Below, in pieces: positions 35,249 to 45,370 of a stretch of 64,000 nucleotides of DNA. A program made the translations under genes and the position numbers. Source of the stretch: Candidatus Tepidiaquacellales bacterium UBA2330 (lineage in GTDB: Bacteria > Bacteroidota > Ignavibacteria > Tepidaquicellales > Tepidaquicellaceae); contig DDUU01000011.1 in NCBI GenBank assembly GCA_002344965.1, positions 139,468-203,467 of the forward strand. The letters run 5' to 3'. The notes beneath the pieces are model-generated. The model was not told the DNA's origin and did not search any database. It saw nothing but the letters and a program-made list of their open reading frames with translations. Every line of letters begins with the position of its first letter. Positions within the stretch are counted from its first letter, which is position 1.

Positions 35249-36338
35249 ATGTTTGAGCAGCAAAAATACAGATTAAAAGATTCGAAAGAAAAAATAGATT
35301 CATTACGGAGGTTTCTTTGAAATCGATAACAAGATCTCCAAAATAAAGGAACTGGATTCGCAGACTACTGCTGAAAATTTCTGGGAAGACAACAGAGCCG
35401 CGCAAAAAATACTGCAGGAAATTTCCGGTCTTAAAAAATGGGTTGAGGAATTTAAAGGAGTTGAAACAAAATTCATCGACATTAACGGTTTAATAGAATT
35501 CGCCGAAGCTGAAAAAGATGAGTCAATGACAGCCGAGATTGATAAGGATATTGATGCATTTGAGAAAGAGCTGACGGAAGTGGAATTCAAAAACATGCTC
35601 TCTGATAACGATGATATAAGAGATGCGATCATAACTATTAATTCCGGAGCAGGCGGCACAGAGTCGCAGGACTGGGCTGAAATGCTGCTTAGAATGTATC
35701 TCAGGTACTGCGAGAATAATAATTTCAAAACTACATTGGTTGACCGGCTTGACGGAGACGGCGCGGGAATTAAAAGCGCTACTGTTGAAGTAAAAGGCGA
35801 TTACGCATATGGTTACCTCAAAGCCGAAAACGGCGTTCACCGGCTTGTCAGGATCTCGCCGTTTGATTCAAATAAAAAACGTCACACTTCTTTTGCAGCG
35901 GTCTATGTAAGTCCGGTTATAGATGACGAAATTGAAATTGAGATAAATCCCGCAGACATTAAAGTAGATACATTTCGCGCAGGAGGAGCCGGCGGACAGA
36001 ATGTAAATAAAGTCGAGACGGCAATTCGGATTACTCACGCGCCAACAGGAATTGTCGTGCAGTGTCAGAATGAAAGGTCGCAGAATCAGAATAAAATGAA
36101 TGCGATGAAGATGCTTAAGTCAAAACTTTACATGATCGAAAAAGAAAAAGAAATTGCAAGACTTCAGACGATTGAAAGCACAAAGAAAAAAATAGAATGG
36201 GGGAGTCAGATAAGAAGTTACGTTTTCCATCCCTATAATATGGTGAAAGATCATAGAACGGATTTTGAGACCAGTGACACTCAGGGCGTTATGAACGGAG
36301 AGATTGAAGGATTTATAAAAGCGTTTTTACTGGATTAG
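35249..36338 (+). CDS. prfB: Peptide chain release factor 2 (programmed +1 frameshift)
   Basis: Recognises UGA and UAA and releases the finished protein. Two frames must be joined: ATG 35249 to 35317 (23 codons, [20 protein letters not shown], then RFL), then +1 after CTT, skipping T 35318, to 35319-36338. The second part begins [20 protein letters not shown] and contains the SPF-type anticodon loop region ([15 protein letters not shown]) and GGQ motif ([19 protein letters not shown]). Total about 363 aa, as expected. The frame starting at 35526 would miss the N-terminal domain. Autoregulated by RF2 level through the in-frame UGA. Confidence 0.96.
35307..35320 (+). promoter_or_regulatory. prfB programmed frameshift site
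   Basis: An internal Shine-Dalgarno-like GGAGG (35307-35311), a 3-base spacer and CTT TGA (35315-35320), followed by A. This is the canonical RF2 +1 frameshift arrangement: low RF2 lets the ribosome slip forward on CTT and read GAA. Confidence 0.95.
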
Positions 36339-36345
36339 CCGTTAA

Positions 36346-37563
36346 ATGAATTATAAACTTTTCATAGCCGGAAGATTTTTGTTTTCCAAAGGCGAATCAA
36401 AATTTATTTCTTTCATTACATACATTTCCATAATCGGGGTAACGCTCGGAGTGGCTGCGCTTATCATTGCAGTGTCCGTACTAAACGGATTTGAAAAAGA
36501 GATACGCGATAAGGTGGCAGGACTTGTATCGCATATTCAGATCACTTCATTTCTTTCCGAAGGTCTTACCGATCATGAAGAAGTGATCGCTGTGATGAAA
36601 AAAGATTTTAAGGAGATTAAAGGAATCTCGCCGATAGTTCAGAAGGAAGCTGTGATAAGATTCAAAACCGGTGTTGAAGGTATAATTTTGAAAGGAATAA
36701 AACCGGAGACTGATCTTTCCAGAGCCAAAAATAAAATCATTAGCGGAAGCACAGATATTACTCCGGTCGATTCTAATTTTTCAAAATTACTGATCGGGGA
36801 TAAACTTGCAAAGAAGCTCGGTATAGAAGCTGGTAATAAAGTAATAGTCTTTGGTCTGAACGGTATCCCGGGACCGTTCAATCAGCCGAAGCTGAAACAA
36901 TTTATTGTCAGCGGAATTTATGAAACGGGGCTTAAAGAACTTGATGACATAATTATTTATACTGACATTGGCACTGCACAGAAATTATTTGAATTCGGTA
37001 ATAATGTAAGCGGTATAGAGATAGAGCTTTATGATATTGACAATGCCGGAGCAGTCGTTAATAAAATTAAAACTGAGATCGGATATCCGTATTATCCGAA
37101 ATCATTATTTCAGTTATACAAACCGCTTTTCACATGGGTAGAACTTCAGAAAGCTCCGATACCGATCGTGCTAGGTCTTATCATTCTTGTCGCAACCTTT
37201 AACATCGTCGGAACACTGCTTATGCTTGTATTAGAAAAGACGCAGTCAATAGGAGTATTGAAAACTCTCGGAGTCAGCAAATCGGGGATTGTGAAGATAT
37301 TTCTTTATGACGGGCTTCTGATCGGCATTATCGGAATAATATTAGGAAATATACTGGGACTCGGAATTTGTTTTCTGGAGATGAAATATAATTTTTTTGG
37401 ACTGCCTGAAATTTATTACATGAAGAGCGTTCCTATACTTCTGAATCCGGATTATATAATTTTAATTACGGTCATTACTTTTATTCTGACCATAACTGCG
37501 ACGCTCATCCCTTCCTTTCTGGCATCAAAGCTGGATCCTGTAAAATCCATAAGATTCAGTTAA
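36346..37563 (+). CDS. LolC/LolE-type lipoprotein-releasing ABC permease
   Basis: 405 aa. N-terminal membrane helix (FISFITYISIIGVTLGVAAL), the LolC/E motif SVLNGFEKEIRDKVAGLVSH, a large periplasmic domain (about 50-265), then three C-terminal helices of the FtsX fold (IVLGLIILVATFNIVGTLLM, VLKTLGVSKSGIVKIFLYDG, PSFLASKLDPVKSIRF). By family it releases outer-membrane lipoproteins to a carrier using a LolD ATPase; no such ATPase is in the window. Lies between prfB and ubiE with 7- and 2-base gaps. Confidence 0.88.
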   Translation: MNYKLFIAGRFLFSKGESKFISFITYISIIGVTLGVAALIIAVSVLNGFEKEIRDKVAGLVSHIQITSFLSEGLTDHEEVIAVMKKDFKEIKGISPIVQKEAVIRFKTGVEGIILKGIKPETDLSRAKNKIISGSTDITPVDSNFSKLLIGDKLAKKLGIEAGNKVIVFGLNGIPGPFNQPKLKQFIVSGIYETGLKELDDIIIYTDIGTAQKLFEFGNNVSGIEIELYDIDNAGAVVNKIKTEIGYPYYPKSLFQLYKPLFTWVELQKAPIPIVLGLIILVATFNIVGTLLMLVLEKTQSIGVLKTLGVSKSGIVKIFLYDGLLIGIIGIILGNILGLGICFLEMKYNFFGLPEIYYMKSVPILLNPDYIILITVITFILTITATLIPSFLASKLDPVKSIRFS

Positions 37564-37565
37564 GA

Positions 37566-38258
37566 ATGCAGCCTGATAAATCACGTAAAAAAATCGAGAT
37601 GATGTTTGATGAGATAGCTCCGTCTTATGACAGACTAAATCATCTCTTCACAGCCCGCAGAGATATTGTTTGGAGAAGGAAAATTGTGAACGAACTTAAA
37701 AAGAAGGACAATAGATTTTATAATATAGTCGATCTTGCATCCGGGACAGGCGACCTCACTCTCGAACTCTTAAAACTCGACCCCGATAAGATCTGTGCAG
37801 TTGACATATCAAAAAATATGCTTGATTTACTAAGGATAAAAATCAGTGACGAAAGACTTGAGCTCATACATGCGGAGGCTTCATCTATGCCTTTTGAAGA
37901 TGACAGCATTGATCTTATCACAATCGGATTCGGCGTAAGGAATTTCGCGAATCTGAATGAATCACTTGCCGAAATACGCAGAGTACTCAAACCCGGAGGA
38001 TATCTGGTGATCATAGAAATGTTTAAGGCCGAAAGAATGAGTTCAAAGATATTCAATTACTACTTCAGTAAAATAATGCCTTTCCTCGGAAACAAATTAT
38101 CAAAAAGCAAAAGCGCTTACAATTATTTATCTGATTCTGTTCAGAATTTTCTGACAGTGCGGGAATTTACTGATATCTGTCAGGAAAATGGATTTACGCA
38201 TGAAAAGAGTGTGAATAATTTTATAGGTGTGGTGAATAGTGTTTATTTGAGGAATTGA
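37566..38258 (+). CDS. ubiE: Demethylmenaquinone / demethylubiquinone C-methyltransferase
   Basis: SAM-dependent methylation of the quinone ring, last step of menaquinone synthesis (named menG in menaquinone users). 230 aa. Signature FDEIAPSYDRLNHLFTARRD, SAM motif VDLASGTGDLTLELLK, CAVDISKNMLDLLR, FEDDSIDLITIGFGVRNFAN and RVLKPGGYLVIIEM. Normal length; the gene ends the prfB-permease-ubiE run. Confidence 0.94.
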   Translation: MQPDKSRKKIEMMFDEIAPSYDRLNHLFTARRDIVWRRKIVNELKKKDNRFYNIVDLASGTGDLTLELLKLDPDKICAVDISKNMLDLLRIKISDERLELIHAEASSMPFEDDSIDLITIGFGVRNFANLNESLAEIRRVLKPGGYLVIIEMFKAERMSSKIFNYYFSKIMPFLGNKLSKSKSAYNYLSDSVQNFLTVREFTDICQENGFTHEKSVNNFIGVVNSVYLRN

Positions 38259-38623
38259 AATTAAATTCTGTATATTTTAGTCTTCTTTAAATTCCTGCCT
38301 TCCCAGGCCCCGGGTCCTGAAAATCTCATAATGATATTAAAAGAGAAAATTAATCTTAAATCTTTTTGCTTTCATTATACTCTGAGTCCTCAAGGTAAAT
38401 GTATTAAATAAATTTGAAATTTAATTGCAGGCGAGACTCATATTGAATGAAATATCTAACAAAAGTTCTGGGTATTTATTCACACCAAAACTTTAAAAAT
38501 TTAAAAAATTTTAACCCAATCTTATTTATACACAGGGTATTATGTTTGATTGGTTTCTTTGAACAAACAAACTCTTTTTAGTATGTTGAATCACATTTTT
38601 CAATAACTAATCAAATTAATAAA
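38259..38623 (+). other. Gene-free stretch between ubiE and the BNR-repeat gene
   Basis: 365 bases without a credible coding frame. A GC-rich patch (CAGGCCCCGGG near 38306) stands out from AT-rich surroundings. A TATGTTTG -7-like box lies at 38541-38548. No clear terminator for ubiE is visible. Confidence 0.5.
38541..38548 (+). promoter_or_regulatory. Possible -7 promoter box (TATGTTTG)
   Basis: Matches TAnnTTTG and lies 76 bases before the ATG at 38624. No -33 TTG at the expected spacing, so tentative. Confidence 0.35.
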
Positions 38624-41089
38624 ATGCTTAACAAAATTACTTTGCTTTTTATAATGCTTCTGACAATTTCAGGAACATTATTTTCACAGGACAAACAGGA
38701 CTGGAAGTGGATGCATCCGAGTCCGCAGGCGAATCTTTTAAGAAAGATCAAAATGATCGATCAGAATACATGGGTTACTGTAGGCGCAAACGGTACTTAT
38801 ATGAAGACCACAAACTCAGGAGTGAACTGGTATTTTCATCATTTTGCCGGTGAGACAGCTGTTACTTTAGCAACTACACAAAATTACGATCTTTGGTTCT
38901 TTGATGGGAACACAGGAATAGTTACAGGTGATCAGGGATATATAGGGAGGACAATTAACGGCGGAGTGAGTTTTGATTCTGTAAGCGCAGGTCTGCTGCC
39001 AACCAGCGTCAGATGCTGGGCTGTCTGGTTTGCGGATGCGAATACTGGATATGTAGCAGCCGGAGGTCAAACTTCATTTTTAACAAGAATTCTGAAAACA
39101 ACCAACGGAGGAATCAACTGGACACTTTCGTTTTCATCATCTTCAAATTATGTAACGGCAATCAGCGGAACAGATGCTAACAATGTTACAGCTGCATATT
39201 CCAACGGCACGACCATAACAACATCAAACGGCGGATCAAGCTGGACTGAAACACTTTCACAGTTATTTTCAATTCCAAACAATATTTCCTTTTTAAATTC
39301 AAGCACAGGATTTGCATGCGGTTCGGGAGGTCAGGTAAAAAGAACAACAAACGGCGGAACTAACTGGGAATCAGTTAACACTCCTCAGGCAGACTGGTCT
39401 TTATTCCAGATTAAAATTGTATCAGCTTCGGAGATATATGCAATTGGTGATCCTTCATTTCTTTACAGATCTACAAACCTCGGAACGAGCTGGGACGCAC
39501 TGCCGATCAGCGTAACCGGACCGGGACAGACTTTTATATGGTATTCTCTTGATAATATCGGTTCTACCTATGTACTTTCCGGAGATTACGGCGTTGTTGC
39601 AAAATCAACAGACGGATGCGCTACATGGAATTCCGAATCATTCCTGATTACAACACAGCTAAGATTCGGCATTACAACAGTTCCGGGAACCAGCAAATAC
39701 TGGATTATAGGAAGACCTACAAACAACACCACAAAGCAAGTTTTATATTCATCCAACAGCGGAACGAACTGGACTGCCTATGATATCGGCGTTACTGGTG
39801 ATTTCAACGATCTTACAATGATTAATGAAAACACGGGATATGCAACCGGCGCAAACAGTCAGGTTTATAAAACTACTGACGGCGGTGTAACATGGACAAT
39901 GAAAACCAAACCGCATGCGACAAATTATACTCTTTATAATAATGAATTCATTGATGAGAATACCGGATGGGTGTTTGTAAATTTCGCGACAGTTCCGGGA
40001 GGTAATGTTTTTAAGACTACTAACGGCGGTGATAACTGGACACAATATACAACAGGCGCAACAAGTGAGAATATATATTCAGCTCAGATGATTAATGCAA
40101 ATACCGGATATGCAACAATGAACCAGTCAAGCAGACCTGTTTACAAAACAACAAACGGCGGAGTAAACTGGACTCCTCTTACTACAGGTCTTACCGGAAG
40201 TATAAGAAGCGTTTCGGCACCGGATGATACAACTGTTTATGTATGTCAGACATCCGGTACAAGCAGAGTTGCAAAGTCAACGAACGGCGGAGCAAACTGG
40301 ACGCTCATTACAATGCCTGTCGCAGCTGATTTTACCAGCATACATTTTAAAGACGCCAATACAGGTTACGCATGCGGAAACAGCACAACAGCTATCTGCA
40401 GAACAACAAACGGCGGAGCGACATGGACATTTCAAAACACTCATAACATCACGCTCGGAAAAGTATTTGTAACACAGGGAGACACAGCTTGGGCAATCGG
40501 CGGTAACTGCGCGATTATGAGATATACCGGAAATAATTCACAGCTTAAACTTAATATGAGCATACTTATGGAAGGTATGTATTCAAATGTAACAAATAAT
40601 CTTTCACTTTCAGATGATGTGAAAGTATATCTGAGAAATGCATCTGCGCCATACGCAATTGTAGATTCAGCGACAGCAACTATTGATTCAATTACATTCA
40701 GCGGATTATTCACATTCCCGAATGCACAGTCAGGCCAATACTACATAGTTGCTAAATACAGAAATACAATTGAGACCTGGAGCAAGGCGGGCGGAGAGTT
40801 AATACTTGATAAAGGAACTATAAATAATTATGACTTTACAACATCATCCTCACAGGCATTCGGAAACAATATGATACAGAAAGGATCGAAGTATTGTGTT
40901 TACAGCGGTGATATAAATAACGACGGTACTGTTGATCTGGCTGATCTTGGAACGATAGATAACGATGTTTCAAATTTTGTAACAGGTTATAACACTACTG
41001 ATATAAACGCTGACAATGTAGTCGATCTGGATGACTTGTCAATTACAGATAACAATGCAAACAATTTTGTACAAAAGATAACTCCTTAA
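38624..41089 (+). CDS. Secreted BNR/Ycf48-like repeat protein with dockerin-like C-terminus
   Basis: 821 aa, signal peptide MLNKITLLFIMLLTISGTLF. Residues about 25-645 are about a dozen repeats of the BNR/sortilin/Ycf48 beta-propeller type, each ending in a TTNGGxNWT-like motif (TTNGGINWTLSF, TTNGGTNWESVN, TTDGGVTWTMKT, TTNGGDNWTQYT, TTNGGVNWTPLT, STNGGANWTLIT, TTNGGATWTFQN). Residues about 650-750 are the Ig-like segment (VKVYLRNASAPYAIVDSATA, IETWSKAGGELI). The tail has two calcium-loop repeats, DINNDGTVDLAD and DINADNVVDLDD, ending NNANNFVQKITP, as in the genes at 1654 and 5943. Likely an extracellular propeller protein; not a photosystem assembly factor. Confidence 0.85.
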   Translation: MLNKITLLFIMLLTISGTLFSQDKQDWKWMHPSPQANLLRKIKMIDQNTWVTVGANGTYMKTTNSGVNWYFHHFAGETAVTLATTQNYDLWFFDGNTGIVTGDQGYIGRTINGGVSFDSVSAGLLPTSVRCWAVWFADANTGYVAAGGQTSFLTRILKTTNGGINWTLSFSSSSNYVTAISGTDANNVTAAYSNGTTITTSNGGSSWTETLSQLFSIPNNISFLNSSTGFACGSGGQVKRTTNGGTNWESVNTPQADWSLFQIKIVSASEIYAIGDPSFLYRSTNLGTSWDALPISVTGPGQTFIWYSLDNIGSTYVLSGDYGVVAKSTDGCATWNSESFLITTQLRFGITTVPGTSKYWIIGRPTNNTTKQVLYSSNSGTNWTAYDIGVTGDFNDLTMINENTGYATGANSQVYKTTDGGVTWTMKTKPHATNYTLYNNEFIDENTGWVFVNFATVPGGNVFKTTNGGDNWTQYTTGATSENIYSAQMINANTGYATMNQSSRPVYKTTNGGVNWTPLTTGLTGSIRSVSAPDDTTVYVCQTSGTSRVAKSTNGGANWTLITMPVAADFTSIHFKDANTGYACGNSTTAICRTTNGGATWTFQNTHNITLGKVFVTQGDTAWAIGGNCAIMRYTGNNSQLKLNMSILMEGMYSNVTNNLSLSDDVKVYLRNASAPYAIVDSATATIDSITFSGLFTFPNAQSGQYYIVAKYRNTIETWSKAGGELILDKGTINNYDFTTSSSQAFGNNMIQKGSKYCVYSGDINNDGTVDLADLGTIDNDVSNFVTGYNTTDINADNVVDLDDLSITDNNANNFVQKITP

Positions 41090-41116
41090 TTAATAAATGT
41101 ACTGAAAAAATTATAT

Positions 41117-41147
41117 CAGGCGGACTAAATCGTCCGCCTGTATATTT
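41117..41147 (+). terminator. Terminator-like hairpin
   Basis: Stem CAGGCGGAC/GTCCGCCTG (9 bp, GC-rich) followed by TATATTTT, 27 bases after the preceding stop. The T tract is imperfect. Confidence 0.65.
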
Positions 41148-41502
41148 TAAAGCATTTAAATTCTCTGATGATAAAATATAAATTACTTCTTACCAGTTGT
41201 TATATATTGTATCATTCAAAAAAACGTGATTTAAATTTAACTCCGGTTATTCCTCATTTGACATATAAAAGATTCAGACATAAATATACAATTCATTGCT
41301 GTGATTAATATCAATTTATATTCTATAGATTAAATGTCTTTGCATTTATAACAATATCCACATCTTTTCCCTAAAATATCTTCTTATCTGTTTTTAACTT
41401 TTACCCTCATCTTACTGATAATATTTTTACTAATTTGTTTTTGTATTACATAATATTTTCGCAATTAATTTTATCTGAGGGGAAAATATTTTTTGATATG
41501 CT

Positions 41503-41514
41503 CTGATATATCAG
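41503..41514. promoter_or_regulatory. 12-bp perfect palindrome upstream of dprA
   Basis: CTGATATATCAG, 71 bases before the dprA ATG; possible operator for a dimeric regulator. No known regulator site is claimed. Confidence 0.25.
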
Positions 41515-41584
41515 GTATAAATATTTTGTATATTTTTAAAACATAGAAATAAGTAGATTATCAGCGGATAAAGATGAAGAGGTA

Positions 41585-42709
41585 ATGAAATCATTAAAAT
41601 ATATATATTTCCTGACAAAAGTAAAAAAGCTCGGTAATAACAGAATTAAGAAGATACTGAAAGCCGTTCCGGATGAGGATGATTTTTTTAACTGCAGCCG
41701 GAATGATCTAAAAAGGATAGACGGAATAGACTCTATTATTTCAGCAGAAATGCTGAAGGAAACGCCGAACAGACAATATCATGAAAGTGAATTTGAAAAG
41801 GAATATGAGTCGGCATTAAAAAACGGGATAAGAATTGTTTCATTAATGGATGATGAATATCCTGAAAATCTCAAGATGATCTATGACGCTCCCGCCTTGC
41901 TTTTTATAAAAGGAAAAACAGATTTCACAGACAGATATTCTCTGAGCATTGTCGGTACGCGTAATCCGACAGAATACGGAAAATATACATGTGAGAAATT
42001 TACTCATCAGCTTTCAGAACTCGGAATTCCTGTAATCAGCGGCTTTGCAAGAGGTATTGATTCTATTGTTCACAAAGAATGCATTAAGAAAGGGAATCTT
42101 ACCTACGCAGTTCTTGGAAACGGTGTGGATATTGTATACCCGCCGGAAAACAGAAAACTTTATGATGAGATAATTAATAACGGCGCATTTATATCTGAAT
42201 TTTCAACCGGCACAAAGCCGGAGAAAGTAAATTTTCCAAGGAGAAACAGGATCATCAGCGGTATAAGTCTCGGGAGCATAATTATTGAAAGCGGTTTAAA
42301 GGGAGGCTCTCTTCTGACTGCGGAGTTTGCAAACGATCAGAACAGGGAAGTCTTTGCAGTGCCTGGTTATATTAACTCGAGACAATCAGAAGGAACCAAT
42401 GAACTTATAAAAAACGGACAGGCAAAACTTGTTACAAAAATTGATGATATACTTGTCGAACTTGAATTTAAACTAAAAAATTATCTAAACCCCGGGAAGG
42501 AAATTAAAGAAAATAAAATAACAGCTGATCTTTCTGGAAATGAAAAAGTATTGTATGAAATTATCGGAACGGAAGTGAAAAATATTGATCTTCTGAATGA
42601 GGAAAGCGGTTGCCCCGTTTCGGATTGCTTAGTGAGTTTACTGAATCTGGAATTTAAAGGACTTGTAAGACAGCTTCCGGGAAAAAATTTTATTAGAATA
42701 CAACAGTAA
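41585..42709 (+). CDS. dprA: DNA-processing protein DprA
   Basis: Binds incoming single-stranded DNA and loads RecA during natural transformation. 374 aa. N-terminal helix-hairpin-helix-like segment (about 1-60), Rossmann-like DprA domain with SLSIVGTRNPTEYGKYT, GIPVISGFARGIDSIVHKEC, AVLGNGVDIVYPPENRKLYD and FPRRNRIISGISLGSIIIES, and a C-terminal winged helix (about 310-370). AGAGGTAATG at the start suggests a usable Shine-Dalgarno. It suggests competence, but no com genes are in the window. Confidence 0.94.
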   Translation: MKSLKYIYFLTKVKKLGNNRIKKILKAVPDEDDFFNCSRNDLKRIDGIDSIISAEMLKETPNRQYHESEFEKEYESALKNGIRIVSLMDDEYPENLKMIYDAPALLFIKGKTDFTDRYSLSIVGTRNPTEYGKYTCEKFTHQLSELGIPVISGFARGIDSIVHKECIKKGNLTYAVLGNGVDIVYPPENRKLYDEIINNGAFISEFSTGTKPEKVNFPRRNRIISGISLGSIIIESGLKGGSLLTAEFANDQNREVFAVPGYINSRQSEGTNELIKNGQAKLVTKIDDILVELEFKLKNYLNPGKEIKENKITADLSGNEKVLYEIIGTEVKNIDLLNEESGCPVSDCLVSLLNLEFKGLVRQLPGKNFIRIQQ

Positions 42710-42716
42710 TATTAAT

Positions 42717-43265
42717 TTGGAAAAATTCATTATTGACGACAGAATATTCACTACGGATTTTGCATGTAACGTAAGCAAATGCAAGGGAGCATGCTGCACG
42801 CTTAAAGGAGCGGGTGGCGCGCCTCTGCTTGAAAGTGAAGTAAATACAATTAAATCAGTTCTAAAGTCAGTAATGAAATATCTTTGCGAAGAAAAAAGAA
42901 AGATAATAAACACAACCGGATTTACGGACGGAAAAGGAAAAGACCTGGAGATCAAAAGTCATAATGATGAGGACTGCGTTTTTGCTTTCCGGGAAGATGG
43001 AATTGCGAAATGTTCATTTGAAAGAGCTTTTTATAATAAAGAGATCGGCTTTCAAAAACCTATCTCGTGTCACTTATTTCCGATAAGAATAAGCGGTAAG
43101 AAAAGAAATATAATCCGTTACGAAGAGATCTATGAATGCCGTGACGCACTGGACGAAGGAAAGGAAAAAAAAATTAAAATGGCTGACTTTTTAAAAAACG
43201 CTCTTACCCGTGAGTATGGTAAGGAATTTTACAAAGGTCTTAAGGAAAAATTCAGCGGAAAATAA
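42717..43265 (+). CDS. DUF3109 cysteine-rich protein
   Basis: 182 aa from a TTG start at 42717, 7 bases after dprA. The cysteine pattern CNVSKCKGACC with later DCVFAF, AKCSFERA and ISCHLFPIRI matches DUF3109/YkgJ-like proteins, thought to bind a metal or iron-sulfur centre. Function not established. Its stop overlaps the rpoN start by 1 base, so the genes are coupled. Confidence 0.85.
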   Translation: MEKFIIDDRIFTTDFACNVSKCKGACCTLKGAGGAPLLESEVNTIKSVLKSVMKYLCEEKRKIINTTGFTDGKGKDLEIKSHNDEDCVFAFREDGIAKCSFERAFYNKEIGFQKPISCHLFPIRISGKKRNIIRYEEIYECRDALDEGKEKKIKMADFLKNALTREYGKEFYKGLKEKFSGK

Positions 43266-44791
43266 TGTTAAGACAAAATATATCTCAGAAACAAACGCAG
43301 AAAATATTACCAAAGATAGTTCTGAATCAGAACATCCTTGCCATACCAACTCTTGCACTGGATAATCTTATCAAGAGAGAACTCGAGATGAATCCTATGC
43401 TGGAAGAAGGCGTCGAACCGGATATTGACGTAAATACAGATACAGAGTCTGCAGCAAATGCGGATACAGATACGGCGCAGGAAAAGCTCAGCGAAGAAAA
43501 TACAGATTCTGAAATCACATCTGAAGAAATCCCGGAACCTGAATCAAAAACAGAAGATGAATATAACTGGGATGAATATTTTGAGAATGAATCCGAGAGT
43601 CAGACTAATTACAGATCGGGTAGTGATACTGAGTTTGATACAAATAATATAAAGGATGATGAACAGTCTATGTATGATAACCTGATTGTACAGCTGCATA
43701 TGTGTGATATCCCGCAAAAGGAAATTTTTACAGGCGAAGAGATAATATGGTCTCTTGATAATGACGGCTACTTCCGTGAGGAGATCGGGACTGTACTCGA
43801 GGATATAAATCACAAAAAAGCAGGTATGGAATTTGAAAATGAAGAATTTAGTGAGGAAGATTTAATAAATTCGCTTGAGTATATTCAGAATAATCTGGAT
43901 CCTCCGGGCATAGCGGCAAGGAATCTTGCAGAATGCCTGATCCTGCAGGTAAAGAGATCATCAATTGATGTAAGAATTAAGGAGCTGACAGTCAGGACAC
44001 TTGAAACTTATTTTGAGGATCTGAAACATAAAAGATTTGAAAAACTTGCTGCTGAGCTGGGGATAAAACTGGATGAAGTGAAAGAGATTTTTGATATAAT
44101 ACATAAGCTTAGTCCGAAACCTTATTCGCAGGATAATGATGATTTTAACAGTTACATTGTTCCTGATCTTATTGTAAAAAAAATCAACGGAAAATATGAA
44201 GTGTATATGAATGAGAAATATATTCCGACTCTTACCATAAACAAGACTTACAGTGAAATGTACAAGAACCGTAAGAATACACTTGATAAAAATACAAAGG
44301 AATACCTTCTTAATAATTTTAATAAGGCAAAGTGGTTTATAGATGCGATCAATTCCAGAAGGGAGACGATGATCAAAATTACAGAAGCTATTATAAAAAG
44401 ACAGACGGAATTTTTTGATAACAACGGAGAAAATCTCAAGCCCGTGTTTGAAAAAGATATTGCTGAAGATATTAAAATGGATACATCCACAATAAGCCGC
44501 GCTGTAAAGGGTAAATATTTACAGACTGATTTCGGAATTTATGAGCTCAGATCATTTTTCTCCAATTCAGTTTCAAAGGATGACGGCAGCGAGGTATCGA
44601 CTATAGAAGTTAGAAATAAAATCAGGGATATCATTGAGAAAGAAAATAAGGAAAATCCTCTCACTGATCTGCAAATATCGGCAGAGCTTTCAAAGTCAGG
44701 AATTAATATTGCGAGGAGGACAGTTGCAAAATACCGTGAATCTATTGACATACCAATTTCAAAACAAAGAAGAGAAATTATAAATAAATAA
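43265..44791 (+). CDS. rpoN: RNA polymerase sigma-54 factor
   Basis: Alternative sigma factor needing AAA+ enhancer-binding activators. 508 aa. Region I (LRQNISQKQTQKILPKIVLN, glutamine- and leucine-rich), an acidic region II (about 55-125, SEEIPEPESKTEDEYNWDEY), the core-binding domain (SLEYIQNNLDPPGIAARNLA), the HTH (DIKMDTSTISRAVKGKYLQT) and the RpoN box ARRTVAKYRE near residue 490. Assignment is secure; no enhancer-binding protein is visible in the window. Confidence 0.96.
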   Translation: MLRQNISQKQTQKILPKIVLNQNILAIPTLALDNLIKRELEMNPMLEEGVEPDIDVNTDTESAANADTDTAQEKLSEENTDSEITSEEIPEPESKTEDEYNWDEYFENESESQTNYRSGSDTEFDTNNIKDDEQSMYDNLIVQLHMCDIPQKEIFTGEEIIWSLDNDGYFREEIGTVLEDINHKKAGMEFENEEFSEEDLINSLEYIQNNLDPPGIAARNLAECLILQVKRSSIDVRIKELTVRTLETYFEDLKHKRFEKLAAELGIKLDEVKEIFDIIHKLSPKPYSQDNDDFNSYIVPDLIVKKINGKYEVYMNEKYIPTLTINKTYSEMYKNRKNTLDKNTKEYLLNNFNKAKWFIDAINSRRETMIKITEAIIKRQTEFFDNNGENLKPVFEKDIAEDIKMDTSTISRAVKGKYLQTDFGIYELRSFFSNSVSKDDGSEVSTIEVRNKIRDIIEKENKENPLTDLQISAELSKSGINIARRTVAKYRESIDIPISKQRREIINK

Positions 44792-44797
44792 AATAAA

Positions 44798-45340
44798 TTG
44801 AACAATAAAAACAGGATAAGGTCAACAACAGTTATAGGACTTATTAAAAACGGAAAAGCCGTGATCGGCAGTGACGGTCAGGTTACACTGGGAAATACCG
44901 TGATGAAACATACGACAAAAAAAGTAAGAAAATTATACAACGGCAAAGTGCTTGCCGGATTTGCAGGTTCAACGTCAGATGCATTTACATTATTCGAAAG
45001 ATTCGAGAGCAAGCTTGAACAGTATAAGGGAAATCTTTCAAGAGCGGCGGTAGAGCTCGCTAAGGAATGGAGAACTGATAAATATCTCAGAAGACTGGAA
45101 GCGCTTCTCGCGGTAATTGACAGTGAGAGGGCACTGATAATTTCCGGAAACGGTGACATAATAGAACCTGATGACGGAATAGTTGCGATTGGTTCAGGAG
45201 GTCAGTATGCACTGGTTGCTGCGCGTATGCTTTTGAAATATTCAAAGCTTTCAGCAAAGGAAATTGTAACCCAATCACTTGAACAGGCGGCTGACATCTG
45301 TATTTATACAAATAGTAATATTTCTATTGAAGAATTATAA
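44798..45340 (+). CDS. hslV: ATP-dependent protease subunit HslV
   Basis: Proteolytic chamber of the HslUV protease. 180 aa from a TTG start at 44798. The N-terminus [20 protein letters not shown] carries the catalytic Thr (Thr10) exposed after removal of the propeptide, and GDGQ-like [20 protein letters not shown] and [16 protein letters not shown] are the family motifs. Only 30 bases before hslU. Confidence 0.96.
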   Translation: MNNKNRIRSTTVIGLIKNGKAVIGSDGQVTLGNTVMKHTTKKVRKLYNGKVLAGFAGSTSDAFTLFERFESKLEQYKGNLSRAAVELAKEWRTDKYLRRLEALLAVIDSERALIISGNGDIIEPDDGIVAIGSGGQYALVAARMLLKYSKLSAKEIVTQSLEQAADICIYTNSNISIEEL

Positions 45341-45370
45341 TTATATTTAAAAAGAAAACTAAAAGATAAA

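Larger units (their letters stand above)
41090..41584 (+). other. Gene-free stretch before dprA
   Basis: About 495 AT-rich bases with no credible coding frame. It contains a terminator-like hairpin (41117-41147) and a perfect 12-bp palindrome at 41503-41514. Otherwise nothing is recognised. Confidence 0.5.

Noticed and set aside
35526..36338. Release factor gene beginning at 35526
   Set aside because: It lacks the N-terminal domain; the true gene starts at 35249 and uses the frameshift at 35318.
38624..40500. Photosystem II assembly factor (Ycf48) as a function for the BNR-repeat protein
   Set aside because: Only the repeat type is shared; signal peptide, dockerin-like tail and genome context point to an extracellular protein.
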